Shown here in pieces: positions 12,801-24,096 of a stretch of 64,000 bases of DNA. Both the position numbers and the translations under genes were made by a program. The DNA comes from Triticum aestivum (taxonomy: Eukaryota; Streptophyta; Magnoliopsida; Poales; Poaceae): contig NC_057809.1 in the NCBI RefSeq assembly GCF_018294505.1, positions 506,813,914 through 506,877,913 of the forward strand, written 5' to 3'. The first letter of the stretch is position 1, and each line of letters opens with the position of its first letter. The notes below the pieces were generated by a model that was not told where the DNA came from, ran no database searches, and saw nothing but the letters and a program-made list of their open reading frames with translations.

Positions 12801-14016
12801 CTGGCCTGATAGCACTAACCATCACGTGGGCATAGTATGGGCGTTCTGCGTCGTATACATTAGCCAAAGCTTAATAGACGTCAGCGACTGAGTGGCGCGC
12901 GCCGGGTCGGACTGCGCAAGCGCCTGCCTTGTTGAAGGAGGTAGCTAGGTCTGCTCACCGGCCGTGTACGCAACGTGCAGGAGTTTCCGGGGAGATGGCC
13001 CATGACCCCTGGGGGCATAGGTTTAGTCCTGCGTGCTGACCTCTCTGTTAAGTCTAGGTCGGGTTGCGGCGTATTGTTTGGCCGAGGCCGGGCATGACCC
13101 TGGAAAGTGTGTCCGGCCGGAGTTAAGCGAGCGTGGTGGGTAAGTTGGTGCACCCCTGCAGGGAAGAAAACATCTATCGATAGCCTGTCCTACGGTAACG
13201 GACACTTGGAGTTGTATCCCGATCGATACAACTAGAACTGGATACTTGTGATGAGAACTGGATGGTGATGAGGATTTGATTGTGATGATAACTGGATAGT
13301 ATGGCTCTGGGATTTCTTTCTCGCAGGGAGTCGAGAAAGGACCTCCGGCCGAGGTTGATAACACCACTGCTACTTTACTTTATGCTACTCTACTCCCTCC
13401 TGTTGCTGCAAGATGGTGGGTTCGAGAAGATGCTAGTCTTCGATAGGACTAGGCCTTCTCTCTATTCTGGCATTTCTGCAGCCCAGTCCACATATACAAC
13501 CCCTCTTTGATAATGTTGCATCTGTAGTGTAGATCCTTGCTTGCGAGTACTTTGGATGAGTACTCACGGTTGCTTTGCTCCATCTTTTCCCCTTTTCCAT
13601 TCTTCTCGGATGACGCAACGAGATGACGGAGTCCAGGAGCCAGATGACACCTTTGACGACTGCTACTACCCCGAGGGTGCCTACTACCACGTGACGAAGA
13701 CCGCCGATGACCAGGAGTAGTTAGGAGGCTCCCAGGCAGGAGGCCTTGCCTTTTCGATCGTAGATGCTTTTGTGCTAGCCTTCTTAAGGCAAACTTGTCT
13801 AACTTATGTCTGTATTCAGATATTGTTGCTCCTGCTGACTCTTGTGTTTTCGAGCTTATGTATTCGAGCCCTCGAGGCCCCTGACTTGTAATATAAAGCT
13901 TGTATTATTTTAATTTGTGTCTAGAGTTGTGTTGTGATATCTTCCCGCGAGTCCTTGATCTTGATCGTACACATTTGCGTGTATGATTAGTGTACGATTG
14001 AATCGAGGGCGTCACA
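9857..14016 (+). repeat. 3' LTR of LARD-like element (4160 bp)
   Basis: This is a direct repeat of 2491-6653 with the same ends. Differences are scattered single-base changes, mainly C/T and G/A, with a few 1-bp indels in homopolymers. Confidence 0.9.
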
Positions 14017-14493
14017 GCAGATTTGCCCCGCAGCGTGTCGGATGCCGTGAAGTATTACCAGGCCAAGGAGGGAAGCTCGACGGAGAAGTTGTTCTGGTCT
14101 CAGTATACTGGGCCCGAACACCCGATGCCTATGAGCGACCAGCTGAAGCAACTGGTCGAGCTACACAAGGCGGCCGAACAGGCCATGAAGGGCCTTATAG
14201 TCTGGATGTGGCCTGGCGACTCCCTTCCAAACAGCTACTTTGGCCTGGTGAGGTGGCTTGTGGATGCCTGCCCACGGCTGGAAGTCATCAAGCAGTCCGT
14301 CTGTATCGAAGGTGCCCGCCGGGCTTTTGCCCGTGCAAAGGTGCACTGGGCCAAGATGGACGCCGAGAAGCTGGTGAAGGAGGGGCCGCCGCAGGGCAAG
14401 GAGCATCGCCACCCCGAAATGTATTATGAGGGTGTCCTGAAGGGTGCCCGTCTTGTGGCGGACGAGTGTGCGAAGGATGTAATATTTGAATGA
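14017..14493 (+). pseudogene. Antisense ORF of Tat-like element, C-terminal exon
   Basis: The frame continues from 2490 across the LARD insertion and ends at TGA 14491-14493. From about residue 10 it reads LPRSVSDAVKYYQAKEGSST, and later WMWPGDSLPNSYFGL and MDAEKLVKEGPPQGKEHRHP. This is the conserved globular C-terminal region that follows the coiled coil in Triticeae antisense ORF proteins of Tat-like elements. This exon itself is intact for 158 codons. The whole gene is inactive because of the upstream stop and the LARD insertion. What the protein does is not known. Confidence 0.65.
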
Positions 14494-15863
14494 ACTCGCT
14501 CGTGTGATCCTGTATTATGAAAACTTGTTCATATGCGCTATGAAACGCTTGTTTGAATTTAAAATATTACCTTCTGTGCGGCTGTTTATCAAATCTGAGA
14601 GATGGCCAATCGTCGGCTTCTGCCCCCATGCCACGAGTGCTGGGGTGTTCGGGATAAATCTGAGCACTCTTTTTCCCATTATTGGGTCCTTCGAGGGAGG
14701 TGCTCAGCTCAACGAACAAGGCAATCGGACTATAATGCTTTATCACTCTCACTTAGCCATAGAAGTCTACAATTTTAAATTTTGGCGAAGCCCCTAGTAT
14801 TCGAAAGGTCGAATTCGGGGTGCTATACACGCCTAAGCCGGACAAAGCCGACTCCTCGCCCTAAGCGGCATAAGTCTTTCAGGACTCGAGACCTCTCGAA
14901 CAGCGACCGGCTCTCGCCTTATCATGACAGTCAGTTTTAGCTTTCTCTACTGAGGTGCTTAGCCCAGATGAAACGGGGCACAATCGCAGTAGTTCTCCCA
15001 GTGCTACCTTAGCCGATATAGCGGAACATAAGGTACCAAAACATGGGAGCCGGGCAAACCCAACTATTGACCCAAGACATGATTCGGAGCTGATGCATAT
15101 AATGCTATAAGTTCGGGGTGCCGCATTGTGAAAGTGTTCGGACTTCTCACACCGTATTATGGGGTACGCTTAAGCCCCTGGTGTATTGGCCGTACCAGAG
15201 TGTACGGGTGCTGAATGTCATGAATGAACATATATATATATAAAGAAAGAATAGAGAATGCGGTAATAGTCTAGTGCTATGCATTGTTTATTCAAAAAGG
15301 TGCGTCGAAGCAGAATGATACAAGTAGTGCAATAAGTAAAAAGTAGGACTATTTGACATATCCCCTTCCAGGGCAACCTGAGGAATGGTATTTGAAGCAA
15401 GTATTTTACTCGTTGTCAGAGACCACCTGGTAGTTCCATGGTGCGACGTAGCTTTCTGCCTCCTTGGTTGTTGCATCGTGTGTCCGGCAATCGTACTGCC
15501 GGACGGGGCTTCTAGAGATTAAAGTTCTGAAAGAGAGAAAAATAACAAAGCGGGAAGCCCCTAGTGCGGTTGAGCCGCGTCTTGGGGCGTGCCGTAGTCG
15601 TGCCCCCTCCCCACCTGTGCCCATGGTATTTTCAATGCGTAATTATGTACGCACGACACAGATTTCGCCGTTTGGCTGGTACTGGGGTGGGGGGCGCATT
15701 GCTATGCGAACTCGGAACGTGCCAGGCGGTCTTGTTGCTGATTACTCCGGGTGCGCTTGAAGGTGTCCGGGTCTTTAATCGCCGAACTGGTGGATTGCCT
15801 TAAGAGGCTGCTTTGCGCTTCTGCTGCGAGGGCCGCGGTGTGCTCCTCTGTGCGGAGAGAGCG
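14494..15863. other. Non-coding segment where pol would be expected
   Basis: Between the convergent antisense ORF (plus) and the protease (minus) there are 1.37 kb without recognisable RT, RNase H or integrase in any frame. A short (TA)n run lies near 15231-15241. The gap marks the element as a deletion derivative rather than a decayed full copy. Confidence 0.65.
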
Positions 15864-16631
15864 CTATGTGTTTCCATTGTCTGTGATGACCCCTCGAGGT
15901 CCTGGCATCTTGAGCTTGAGATATGCATAGTGCGGTACCGCGTTGAATCTCGCAAATGCGGTTCGCCCGAGTAGTGCATGATAGCCACTGCAGAACGGGA
16001 CTATATCAAAGATTAACTCCTCGCTTCGGAAGTTATCCAGGGATCCGAAGACCACTTCCAGTGTGACTGAGCCTGTGCAATGGGCCTCTACACCTGGTAT
16101 GACGACTTTGAAGGTCGTTTTTGTGGGTTTGATCCTTGAGGGGTCTATACCCATTTTGCACACTATGTCCTGATAAAGTAGGTTCAGACTGCTGCCGCCA
16201 TCCATAAGGACTCGAGTGAGGTGAAATCCGTTGATGATTGGGTCTAGGACCAGTGCGGCGAATCCGCCATGACGAAGACTAGTGGGATGGTCCCTGCGAT
16301 CGAAGGTGATCGGACAGGAGGACCATGGGTTGAACTTTGGGGCGACTGGCTCCAACGCATATACATCCCTTAACGCACGCTTATGCTCCCTCTTGGGGAT
16401 GTGGGTTGCGTATATCATGTTCACCGTCCGCACTTGTGGGGGGAACCACTTCTGTCCTCCGGTGTTCGGCTGCCGGGGCTCCTCCTCGTCATCTCTATGT
16501 GACCCCTTATCTTTGTTTTCGGCATTTAACTTGCCGGCCTGCTTGAACACCCAACATTCCCTATTGGTGTGGTTGGCTGGCTTGTCGGGGGTGCCATGTA
16601 TTTGGCACGAGCGATCGAGTATTCGGTCCAA
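15864..16631 (-). pseudogene. Retroviral-type aspartic protease of Tat-like element
   Basis: The minus-strand ORF (255 codons) starts with a remnant zinc-binding segment (CQIHGTPDKPANHTNRECW, near residue 9) followed by an Asp/Glu-rich linker. The protease follows: LMDGGSSLNLLY near residue 141 holds the catalytic Asp in the DGGS form usual for this clade, and HALLGRTAFARF near residue 216 is the second conserved loop. It lies in a different frame from the preceding gag ORF, so at least one indel separates them. After the stop at 15864 no RT follows. The protease would normally process the gag-pol polyprotein in the virus-like particle. Confidence 0.75.
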
Positions 16632-16767
16632 ACTGGATGGGCCCGGAGTGCTTCTTTTGAATGGCTTTTTTCGCTGACCGGGTTTAGAGCCTCTGAACCC
16701 GGCATTGACTGCCGTATCCTCGGTATTGTCGTTGTTGATGTGGCGCTTGTGTTTGTTGCGACGTGAC

Positions 16768-18978
16768 CTACCATTGCCATCCTTGGTATCCGAAGTACCA
16801 TGGTTCTTTGATATTATTGTTGTGAGTTAGCCAACTGTCTTCTCCCATGCAATAGCGGGTCATGAGCGTCGTGAGGGCTGCCATAGATTTCGGCTTTTCC
16901 TGGCCAAGGTGCCGGGCGAGCCACTCGTCGCGGATGTTGTGCTTAAAAGCTTCTAGGGCCTCTGCATCCGGACAGTCGACGATTTGATTTTTCTTTGTCA
17001 GGAACCGTGTCCAGAATTGCCTAGCCGATTCCTCTGGCTGCTGAATTATGTGGCTCAAGTCATCGGCATCTGGTGGTTGCACATAAGTGCCCTGGAAGTT
17101 GTCGAGGAATGCGGCTTCCAGATCTTCCCAACAGCCGATGGATTCTGCTGGCAGGCTGTTGAGCCAATGCCGAGCTGGTCCTTTGAGCTTGAGTGGGAGG
17201 TATTTGATGGCGTGTAGATCGTCACCGCGGCCCATGTGGATGTACAAGAGGAAGTCCTTGATCCATACTGCCGGATCTGTTGTGCCATCGTATGATTCAA
17301 TATTTACGGGTTTGAAACCCTCTGGGATTTGGTGATCCATTACTTCGTCTGTGAAGCATATGGGGTGTGCGGCGCCTCTGTAGTAGGCTATGTCGTGACG
17401 CAGCTCGAATGAGTCTTGTCCGCTGTGTTCGGCCTGGCCGGATTTACTTTTACTGTATCCGGCGTGATGGTTATCGTCTCGCATAGTGGCGCGCCCTCGT
17501 GATCCGTAGATCAATCTTGTGTGTTTTGCTTTGTCCTCCAATACATCTCGCAGGTCTGGTGTTTCCCCGTGCGTTGTCATTTTTATTTGAGTGGCATTGG
17601 GGTGCGGGCTGAGTTTTTGGCTAAAATGCCTCTCTGTCGCGGCCACGAGGTGGTCGATCAGCCGCATCATATGCTGGAGATGTAGGTTTTAATGCTTCCT
17701 CCTCTAGTCGGGGTAGCAACCTGCGCTCTGGGTAACTCTTGGAGGGGCGTCCGAGTTCATATTTCTTGGCCGCAAGGACTTCAGTCCATTTGTCAGCTAG
17801 CAAATCTTGATCAGCTTGAAGCTGCTGCTGCTTTTTCTTAAGGCTATTTCTCATGGCTATAAGCCGGCGCTTGAAGCGCTCTTGCTCGGCGGGATCCTCC
17901 GGCACGACAAATTCATCGTCGTCGAGGCTTGCCTCGTCTTCGGAGGGAGGCATGTAACTATCATCCTCCGCCTCTCTATCTGCCGCTCTCTCGGGAGGGC
18001 TAGCTTCTCCATCCTCCTGCTCTAAATCTTGCTGGAGGGGATTGTTGTCATCTTCGGCACTGTCCGGAGTGCTATATCCTATGCTAGTGTCACCGCTTTT
18101 GCTTTGGCGAGACTTAGAGCGGCGCCGCTGACGTCGGCGCTTGGGTTGCTTCTTGGAGGGGTCATCCTCCGCTGTCTCGTCGCCATTGCCTTCTTTGGGT
18201 GTGTCCACCATGTATATAGGCAGTGGTTCCTCTTCATCTCCCGCATCGTCGTCCATACCGTCAATGTCTTCAGAGTCGAAGTCGAGCATGTCGGTTAAAT
18301 TGTCGACAGTGGCTACTAAGTGGGTGGTGGGTGGGCGGCGAATTTCTTCGTCATCCGCATCCCAATCATGCCGAACATAGTTCGGCCAGGACTCTCCTGA
18401 CAGGGAGAGAGACCTTAATGAGTTCAGTATGTCGCCGAAGGGCGAGTATTGAAAGATATCCGCGGAGGTGAACTCCATGATCGGCGCCCAGTCGGATTCG
18501 ATAGGCACGGGCGCAGGCGGTTCGGAGTCCGTGGCCGGGGAAGAATCCGGCAGTTCGGCGTCACGGCTCCCGTGATGGCTAAGGTCGATACTCGGCTCGA
18601 TCGTCGCTGAGAATATGGCCTCCGTGGCGTGGTCTATCCACCCGTCCATGGATGGCGCAATTGGCTCCGAATTGAGGGTCGGAGCGGTTGCCGGTGCGGT
18701 CTCCTGAACACTATCCGATGGTAAAGCTAGATCATGCTCATCGTGACCGTGCGGCGCACTCGGCAGGGGCTCGAATACGTCGAAGATCAAGTATCCGCGG
18801 ATGTCGGCCATGTAGTTTAAGATTCCAAACCTGGCCTGGTGGCCAGGGGCGTAAGTCTCGATCTGCTCCAGATGGCCAAGCGAGTTGGCCCGTAGTGCGA
18901 AGCCACCGAATATGAAGATCTCTCCAGGAGAAAAGTCTCACCCTCGACTGCATCGCTATCGATGATCGAAGGAGCCAT
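16768..18978 (-). pseudogene. Gag of non-autonomous Tat-like element, frameshifted
   Basis: Coding runs from ATG 18978 on the minus strand in three frames. Frame changes fall near the T-run at about 18936 and near 17625-17670. The N-terminal part is acidic and Ser/Pro-rich with a basic patch (KRRRQRRRSKSRQSKS) near its middle, then a charged segment with a coiled-coil tendency. The capsid-like retrotransposon gag domain follows at 17220-16850, with LKLKGPARHWLNSLP, SIGCWEDLEAAFLDNFQ and ARQFWTRFLTKKNQIVDC. Such domains assemble the particle. Two frameshifts rule out function. The base pattern is otherwise well preserved, which suggests moderate age. Confidence 0.75.
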
Positions 18979-19025
18979 CAAGCTTAACGGTGACGCCACA
19001 GAGGAACTCTCAATGAAAGCACCAA

Positions 19026-19476
19026 TGTCGGTGTCAAAACCGGCGGATCTCGGGTAGGGGGTCCCGAACTGTGCGTCTAAGGCGGATGGTAACAGGAGGC
19101 AGGGGACATGATGTTTTACCCAGGTTCGGGCCCTCTTGATGGAGGTAAAACCCTATGTCCTGCTTGATTATTCTTGATAATATGAGTAGTACAAGAGTTG
19201 ATCTACCACAAGATCAGAGAGGCTAAACCCTAGAAGCTAGCCTATGTTATGATTCTATGTTTTCCTACGGTTACACAAGAGGGGGCTAGGGTTACGCAAG
19301 GTCGGTTACAAAGGAGGAGATATACATATCCATATTGCCTAGCTTGCCTTCCACGCCAAGTAGAGTCCCATCCGGACACGGGACGAAGTCTTCAATCTCG
19401 TATCTTCATAGTCCAACAGTCCGGCCAAAGGATATAGTCCGGTTGTCCGGAGACCCCCAAATCCAGGACTCCCTCA
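19026..19476 (-). repeat. 5' LTR of non-autonomous Tat-like element (451 bp)
   Basis: On the minus strand it starts TGAGGGAGTCCTGGATTTGG at 19476 and ends GGTTTTGACACCGACA at 19026. Directly downstream (19025-19008) is TTGGTGCTTTCATTGAGA, a plausible primer site ending in the tRNA CCA complement. The gag start lies 48 bp further on. The 3' LTR is outside the window to the left. Confidence 0.75.
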
Positions 19477-20031
19477 CCCCTAATAAATATGAATTACTTG
19501 TTGTTCCTGAGGGTTATGTTCTGGATGAAGAATCTGCTAGAGCTATTTTAGCTTGCAATGATAGATATGATCTAAATAGGTTATTAGCTAAATGGAAGCA
19601 GCAATCCCTTAATGATGGAATGAAACCTGGCCCTGCTTTTGCTACTTCACCTATCTGTGTTACTGATAAAGATTATGAATTATCTGTTGATCCTGATATA
19701 ATTACTTTGGTTGAATCTGATCCTTTTTATGGCTATGGATCTGAAACTGTTGTGGCACATCTTACTAAATTAAATGATATAGCCACCCTGCTCACTAATG
19801 ATGAGAGAACTCGCTACTTTTATATCCTTAAAATATTTCCGTTCTCATTTAAGGGTGATGCTAAGATATGGTTTAATTCTCTTGATCCTGGTTGTGTGCG
19901 TAGTCCCCAGGATATGATTTATTACTTCTTTGCTAAATATTTCCCTGCTCATAAGAAACAAGCTGCTTTAAGGGATATATATATAATTTTGTGCAAATTG
20001 AAGAAGAGAGTCTCCCACAAACTTGGGGGAG
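19477..20031 (+). pseudogene. Gag of Athila-like element, first part
   Basis: The open frame (codons from 19479) reads PNKYELLVVPEGYVLDEES, continues through the capsid-like region with FPFSFKGDAKIWFNSL and YYFFAKYFPAHKKQAALRDI, and meets the CACTA element at 20032. A (TA)n stretch at 19975-19984 is two bases too long (or one too short), shifting the frame just before the insertion. The continuation (ESLPQTWGR-like reading) is in another frame that joins correctly to 60789. The gene is therefore dead twice over, by slippage and by the CACTA insertion. Its left edge is the Tat-like LTR. Confidence 0.8.
20029..20031. repeat. 3-bp target site duplication of CACTA element
   Basis: GAG at 20029-20031 recurs at 60789-60791. 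Three-base duplications are the rule for CACTA elements. Excising 20032-60791 joins the two gag halves of the host element in register, which independently confirms both ends. Confidence 0.9.
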
Positions 20032-20058
20032 CACTACAAAAAAAGACGCATCCGTGAC
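20032..20058 (+). repeat. CACTA left terminal inverted repeat
   Basis: CACTACAAAAAA is perfect with the right end. Identity continues imperfectly to about 27 bp around a shared TCCGTGA core (GCATCCGTGACAT here, ACTTCCGTGATGAT at the other end). Confidence 0.8.
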
Positions 20059-20245
20059 ATTTTGGGCCGAATGAATTTTTTTTCTGTCATACATATGACA
20101 CTTCTATGACTATAATTGTGACAAAACCCGACATCATCATAGATGTGGTGGGCTCCTACTTCTATGACAAAAAATCATGACAGAAAATGGGCTTTTCGTC
20201 CTGGGCGGGCTGGAGACGCGGCTGCATGACATTCTTTGGGTCGTC

Positions 20246-20760
20246 TGTTGGGGATATTACTACTGCATATAAACCGCCAGGAGTAGCCGGGTTAACTCCT
20301 TGAAGATTAGAAGCCCATGAAGATACAAGAATGATGGCGCTTTACGAAGGCCCAAGGCCCAAAGGCGGGTTAAAGCCTGTAGATCTAAACCGACCCGGTC
20401 ATGTAACTTGTGTTGTAAGATAGGAAGGATGGAGACCGAACCAGACACGTTTATGATCCGGCTTCGGGACTCTGTAACCCGGCGGGCATCAACCTATGTA
20501 TATAAAGGGACGACCCGACAGCGGTTTAGGGACAGACAACAACTCGAGAGCCAGACAAAGCGGATTCGCTCCCTGGCCTTCGAAACCCTAGCAATACCAA
20601 TCACAACTAGAAGTAGGCTTTTACCTTCCTCGAAGGGGCCGAACTAGTATAAAACTCCCCGTGTCCCCTTGTCCGGTTTAACCCCTTTAAGCTAACCCGT
20701 TGCGATGGCTCCACGACTAAGTCCTTTCACAAGGACATCTGCCGTGACAAACCCACGATA
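20246..20760 (+). repeat. 5' LTR of Tat-like element (515 bp)
   Basis: It starts TGTTGGGGATATTACTACTG and ends CCCACGATA; the terminal CA has become TA here but is intact in the 3' copy. A TATA box, TATATAAAGG, lies at 20499-20508. Confidence 0.88.
20499..20508 (+). promoter_or_regulatory. LTR TATA box
   Basis: TATATAAAGG lies about 275 bp upstream of the gag ATG, at the U3/R position expected for an LTR promoter. It is conserved in the 3' LTR (near 33577). Confidence 0.6.
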
Positions 20761-20762
20761 GT

Positions 20763-20780
20763 TGGCGCCCACCATGGGGC
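20763..20780 (+). other. Primer binding site overlapping the first ATG
   Basis: TGGCGCCCACCATGGGGC lies 2 bp after the LTR. It has the form common in Tat-lineage elements, where I know the 12th base as G (ACCGTGG); here A creates an ATG at 20774 in frame with gag. Confidence 0.65.
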
Positions 20781-23275
20781 TATCGCACGATGGTTTTGAG
20801 TTCTTGAAGGGCAGCTTTGATGGACTTAAGGGATACGCTGTGGGCCGGATGACGAAGAGTTGTCCCAGCAAGCTCTACGTCGACAACGCAGGATGGGGTC
20901 CCGAGGCCGATTCAATCGAATATGGGTACCGGGTCCCCTTTGGCGGGATTCACGTCTTCATCGGCAAGATCGGTGGACCGGCCCCTGAGCCGGACATCTG
21001 CACCGACATCATCAAAACGGCTCGACGTGCAAGTTCTTCGCCGATTCAGCCCGTAACCAGGCATGTTTTCGTAGGTGTCATCCATGGAGCGAGATATGAG
21101 GACGGGCCGGCGTCCGATGGAGAGACTGTGGTCTGTTCTGACGACGAGTCTTCTGGAGAGACCGAATCGCTTTATCAGTTGCGGGACGGCCAGATTGATG
21201 GAGGATCCGAGGGCAACAGTATTCCAGATTCCCCTGATCTGCCAAACCGGGCCACCATCTTCATGGACGGCACACAATCCGCGCCTCATTCATTGGTCGC
21301 CGCAGCAATACTCTCCGGTTCAACAACGGCCACACCGGCAGGGGCAGGAAGCTCTGCGCCGCCTCCAGCCCAAGTCCTGTCTGATTTGTTCGACGCTTTG
21401 GCAACGTTGATGGCCGCAGAGGTGGATGCAGCATCCAGGGATCAGCATAATGCGGAGATTGCAAAGGTGAAAGATCAGATAGCTCAGGCTAAAGCGGACC
21501 TGGCGACGGAGAACGCTAGGATGGCTACAGAACGGGCTGAATTGGAAGCACAGGCCTACCGGATTAGGCTGGATCAGAACGCTTCTGAAGAAGTCATGAG
21601 GAGAAGGTACCGATCGCATCTCCCGTCGGGTTACGAGCCATGAAATCTTTTCAACACGCCAGGAGCAGGAGTAGGAGCTAGCCACCAGCCAATACTAACC
21701 CAGGCGAAGGTACCAGGAGCGGGAGCACCGGTTCAGCCGCGCACAATGGACCCGCTTCGTCAGAACAACATTGTGCCGCAGTATGTACCAACACCTCACG
21801 GGCATTATTCCAACCCGTTGGACAACATTGTGGCCGCCGCTTCATGCCTAGCAGCCCTCCCAACTGATGGCGAATCACCAGTTGCGACTAAGGCACGTCA
21901 GGCTAGAGATCTCCTTCAAACGGCGTTAAACCAGCAGCAGGCATACTCACACAGTCATGAGAGGATTCATTCTACTCCCCGTCTGAGCCGGAGCTATAGC
22001 AGACATGTTGAGGATGAACCGGCTGTGTCAAGCAGTGCACGTCGCCGTGATTCGCCTCGAGGGCACAACCCGGTAGGGGGAGGTGCTAATGCACAGGATG
22101 TTGTGGACCATGGCCGCGCACGTCGAGAGGCCGAGTTAGCAGCTCGACACGGATCACGACAACATACTCTGGTTCACCCTACCGCTTCAGTAGAGCTAGG
22201 TGTGGTATTTAGCTCCTTAGGGGTGCCGTGTCTCACCCCCGCTTTGCGTAATGTAAGACTGCCCAAGGACTTCAAGGGACCTCGTAAGGTACCAAATTAT
22301 ATCGCCGATTTACAACCAGAGGCGTGGGTTGAAAGTTATGAGATGGCAATGGAGATGCTGGATGTGGATGAAGCGGTGTGTGCTAAGTACTTCACCATGA
22401 TGTTAGAAGGTACAACTCGTACTTGGTTGAAAAGCTTACCAACTAACTCTGTCGGATCATGGGCCAAACTGAAGCACCGGTTTATCCAGAACTTCAAAGA
22501 TACTTGTAAATAGCCAATGTCAATCGTGGATCTATCCACTTGTGTTCAAGAGGAAGGGGAATCCACGACCCATTGGGTCAAACGGGTCTCAGCGATTTTT
22601 CACTCATCAAATCGTATCAATGCAGACACCGCAGTGTTAACATTAGAGGGCAATTGCCATTTCCTACCGCTCAAACAGAAGTTAGGAAGGCTCAAACGTC
22701 ACTGCAATGATATGTCAACGCTCATGGCCTCTTTGGTTAAGTATGCTGATTCAGATAATACCAAGGACCCGGATTCAGAGGAGGAAAAAAGGGGGAAAGG
22801 GAAGAAGAACGACAACGCCAAGGGTCAGCAGCATAATCCGGCAGGCCATGGGAACAGCGGTAAGCGCAAGGCCGACAACAGCTTGGACTTTGGTGCTAAC
22901 ACCAATGCTCAGGAGAATGTCCAGCGCCGTAAGGGCAAGCAGCCCCAGCGGGGTGGAGGTTCAGGCCCCAATTTGGAGCGCCTGTTAAATCAGCCCTGTC
23001 CAAAGCATGGATCAAAGGAGAAGCCAACATCGCATCTTTGGAAGGACTATTATATCATGCGGGATTTCAAGAATTCAAATATGTTCCAGTATGATAACGG
23101 CCCGCCCGACGGTTCAGGAGGTGGTTTCCACGGGCCAGGTTATGGAGGTGGTGGTTCCGGTTTAGGGTTTCAAGGCAACCAAACCGGACACATCAATCAA
23201 GGGCACCAAGGCAACCAGGGAGGCTACAACCATCAGGGGAACTAGCAGCAGCAGCAGTCAGGTTATCAGAGCCAT
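20774..23275 (+). pseudogene. Gag of Tat-like element, three in-frame stops
   Basis: One frame holds the whole gag, beginning MGLSHDGFEFLKG. A central coiled-coil segment (AKVKDQIAQAKADLATENAR) precedes TGA 21641-21643. The capsid-like domain (LPKDFKGPRKVPNYIADLQP; GTTRTWLKSLPTNSVGSWAK) ends near TAG 22511-22513. The tail is Lys-rich, then Gly/Gln-rich (FQGNQTGHINQGHQGNQGG), with TAG 23243-23245. A short zinc-binding motif is seen near CPKHGSKEKPTSHLW. Each stop is one C-to-T change from a sense codon (CGA or CAG). An indel near 23276-23285 shifts to the pol frame. Confidence 0.8.
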
Positions 23276-23279
23276 CTAA

Positions 23280-24096
23280 GCAGTTAAATAGCGGGCAATA
23301 TCATGTCTTCACTACCAACTTGTGTAAACGCGATCAGAAGCTTCACAAGAGGGCAGTAAACTCTGTTGAACCAGCAGTGCCTCAGTATCTACGATGGTCT
23401 GAGCAACCCATCTTATGGAGCAGGGAGGATCACCCACCCCGGGTTGACAAACCGGGTCACTTGGCCTTGGTAGTAGCCCCTCAAGTTGGGGGGTACAAGT
23501 TCACCAAAGTGCTCATGGATGGGGGAAGTAGTATCAACATTCTATATTATGATACATTCCGCCATATGGGGTTGACAGATAAGAATCTTAAACCGTCAAA
23601 CACGGTTTTTCATGGTGTGGTGCCTGGTAAGTCTGCTTATCATGTTGGCAAGATAGCCTTAGAGGTGGCTTTTGGGGATGATTATGATTCAAGATCAGAA
23701 ACATTGACTTTTGAGGTGGTCAAAATCAAAAGTCCGTATCACGCCTTGTTTGGGCGGCCGGCTTATGCTAAATTCATGGCAAGACCGTGTTATGTTTATC
23801 TGCAGCTTAAAATGCCAGGTCATAAGGGGACTATCACAGTACATGGAAGCATAAAGATCGCTTTGGAATGTGAGGAAGGTGATGCGGCTTATGCTGAGTC
23901 AGTTTGCGCTAGGGAGGAGTTGAAGGTCTATAAGGAGCAGGTTGATCCGGCGGACATGACTTCTTTGAAAAAGCCAACTACAGAACACGATCCAGCGTTG
24001 AAGTTTAAATCGGCCGCAGATACTAAGATGGTTGACTTTGTCCCTGGCGATTCATCCAAACAGTTCAGCATCAGTACTAACCTGGATCCCAAATAG
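23280..24096 (+). pseudogene. Aspartic protease region of Tat-like element
   Basis: Open from about 23286 in the pol frame, with FTTNLCKRDQKLHKRAVNSV at the start. The active-site loop is LMDGGSSINILYYDTF at about 23512-23559 and the second loop is HALFGRPAYAKF near 23739. It ends at TAG 24094-24096, where the frame resumes immediately (ESTLIEFIHENRD), so CAG to TAG is the simplest reading. The protease would cut gag-pol within the particle. No other lesion is seen inside the domain. Confidence 0.8.

Larger units (their letters stand above)
2491..14016 (+). mobile_element. LARD-like LTR retrotransposon (Sukkula-type)
   Basis: This is a complete element of 11,526 bp: 5' LTR 2491-6653, initiator-Met primer site 6657-6668, internal domain of about 3.2 kb, polypurine tract 9843-9856 and 3' LTR 9857-14016. 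TGTAACGCCCC begins and GGGCGTCACA ends both LTRs, with a perfect 5-bp TSD. No gag or pol domain is recognisable in the internal region in any frame. LTRs above 4 kb with a non-coding interior match the large retrotransposon derivatives described from Triticeae. By eye I count about 65 differences between LTRs (roughly 1.6%), mostly transitions, so the insertion is fairly recent. Confidence 0.85.
1599..19476 (-). mobile_element. Non-autonomous Tat-like Gypsy element, interrupted
   Basis: The element runs on the minus strand from its 5' LTR (19476-19026) through gag and aspartic protease to about 15864. After 1.4 kb without coding sequence comes an antisense (plus-strand) ORF at 1599-2490 and 14017-14493. 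Sense gag-pol followed by an antisense ORF is typical of the Tat lineage (Grande, RIRE2-like). Reverse transcriptase, RNase H and integrase are absent between protease and antisense ORF, so it needed help in trans. A LARD-like element sits at 2491-14016. The left part is cut by the Athila-like element at 1598. Its right end lies in the gag of another Athila-like element; the right-hand TSD copy would be CCCCT (19477-19481). Confidence 0.75.

Noticed and set aside
16526..16801. Minus-strand ORF of 91 codons between gag and protease as a separate gene
   Set aside because: It is an out-of-frame reading of the gag/protease junction.
251..20031. Pairing of the LTR at 251-1598 with the gag at 19477-20031 as one element
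   Set aside because: They are in opposite orientation, and the left element continues its own gag at 172-1.
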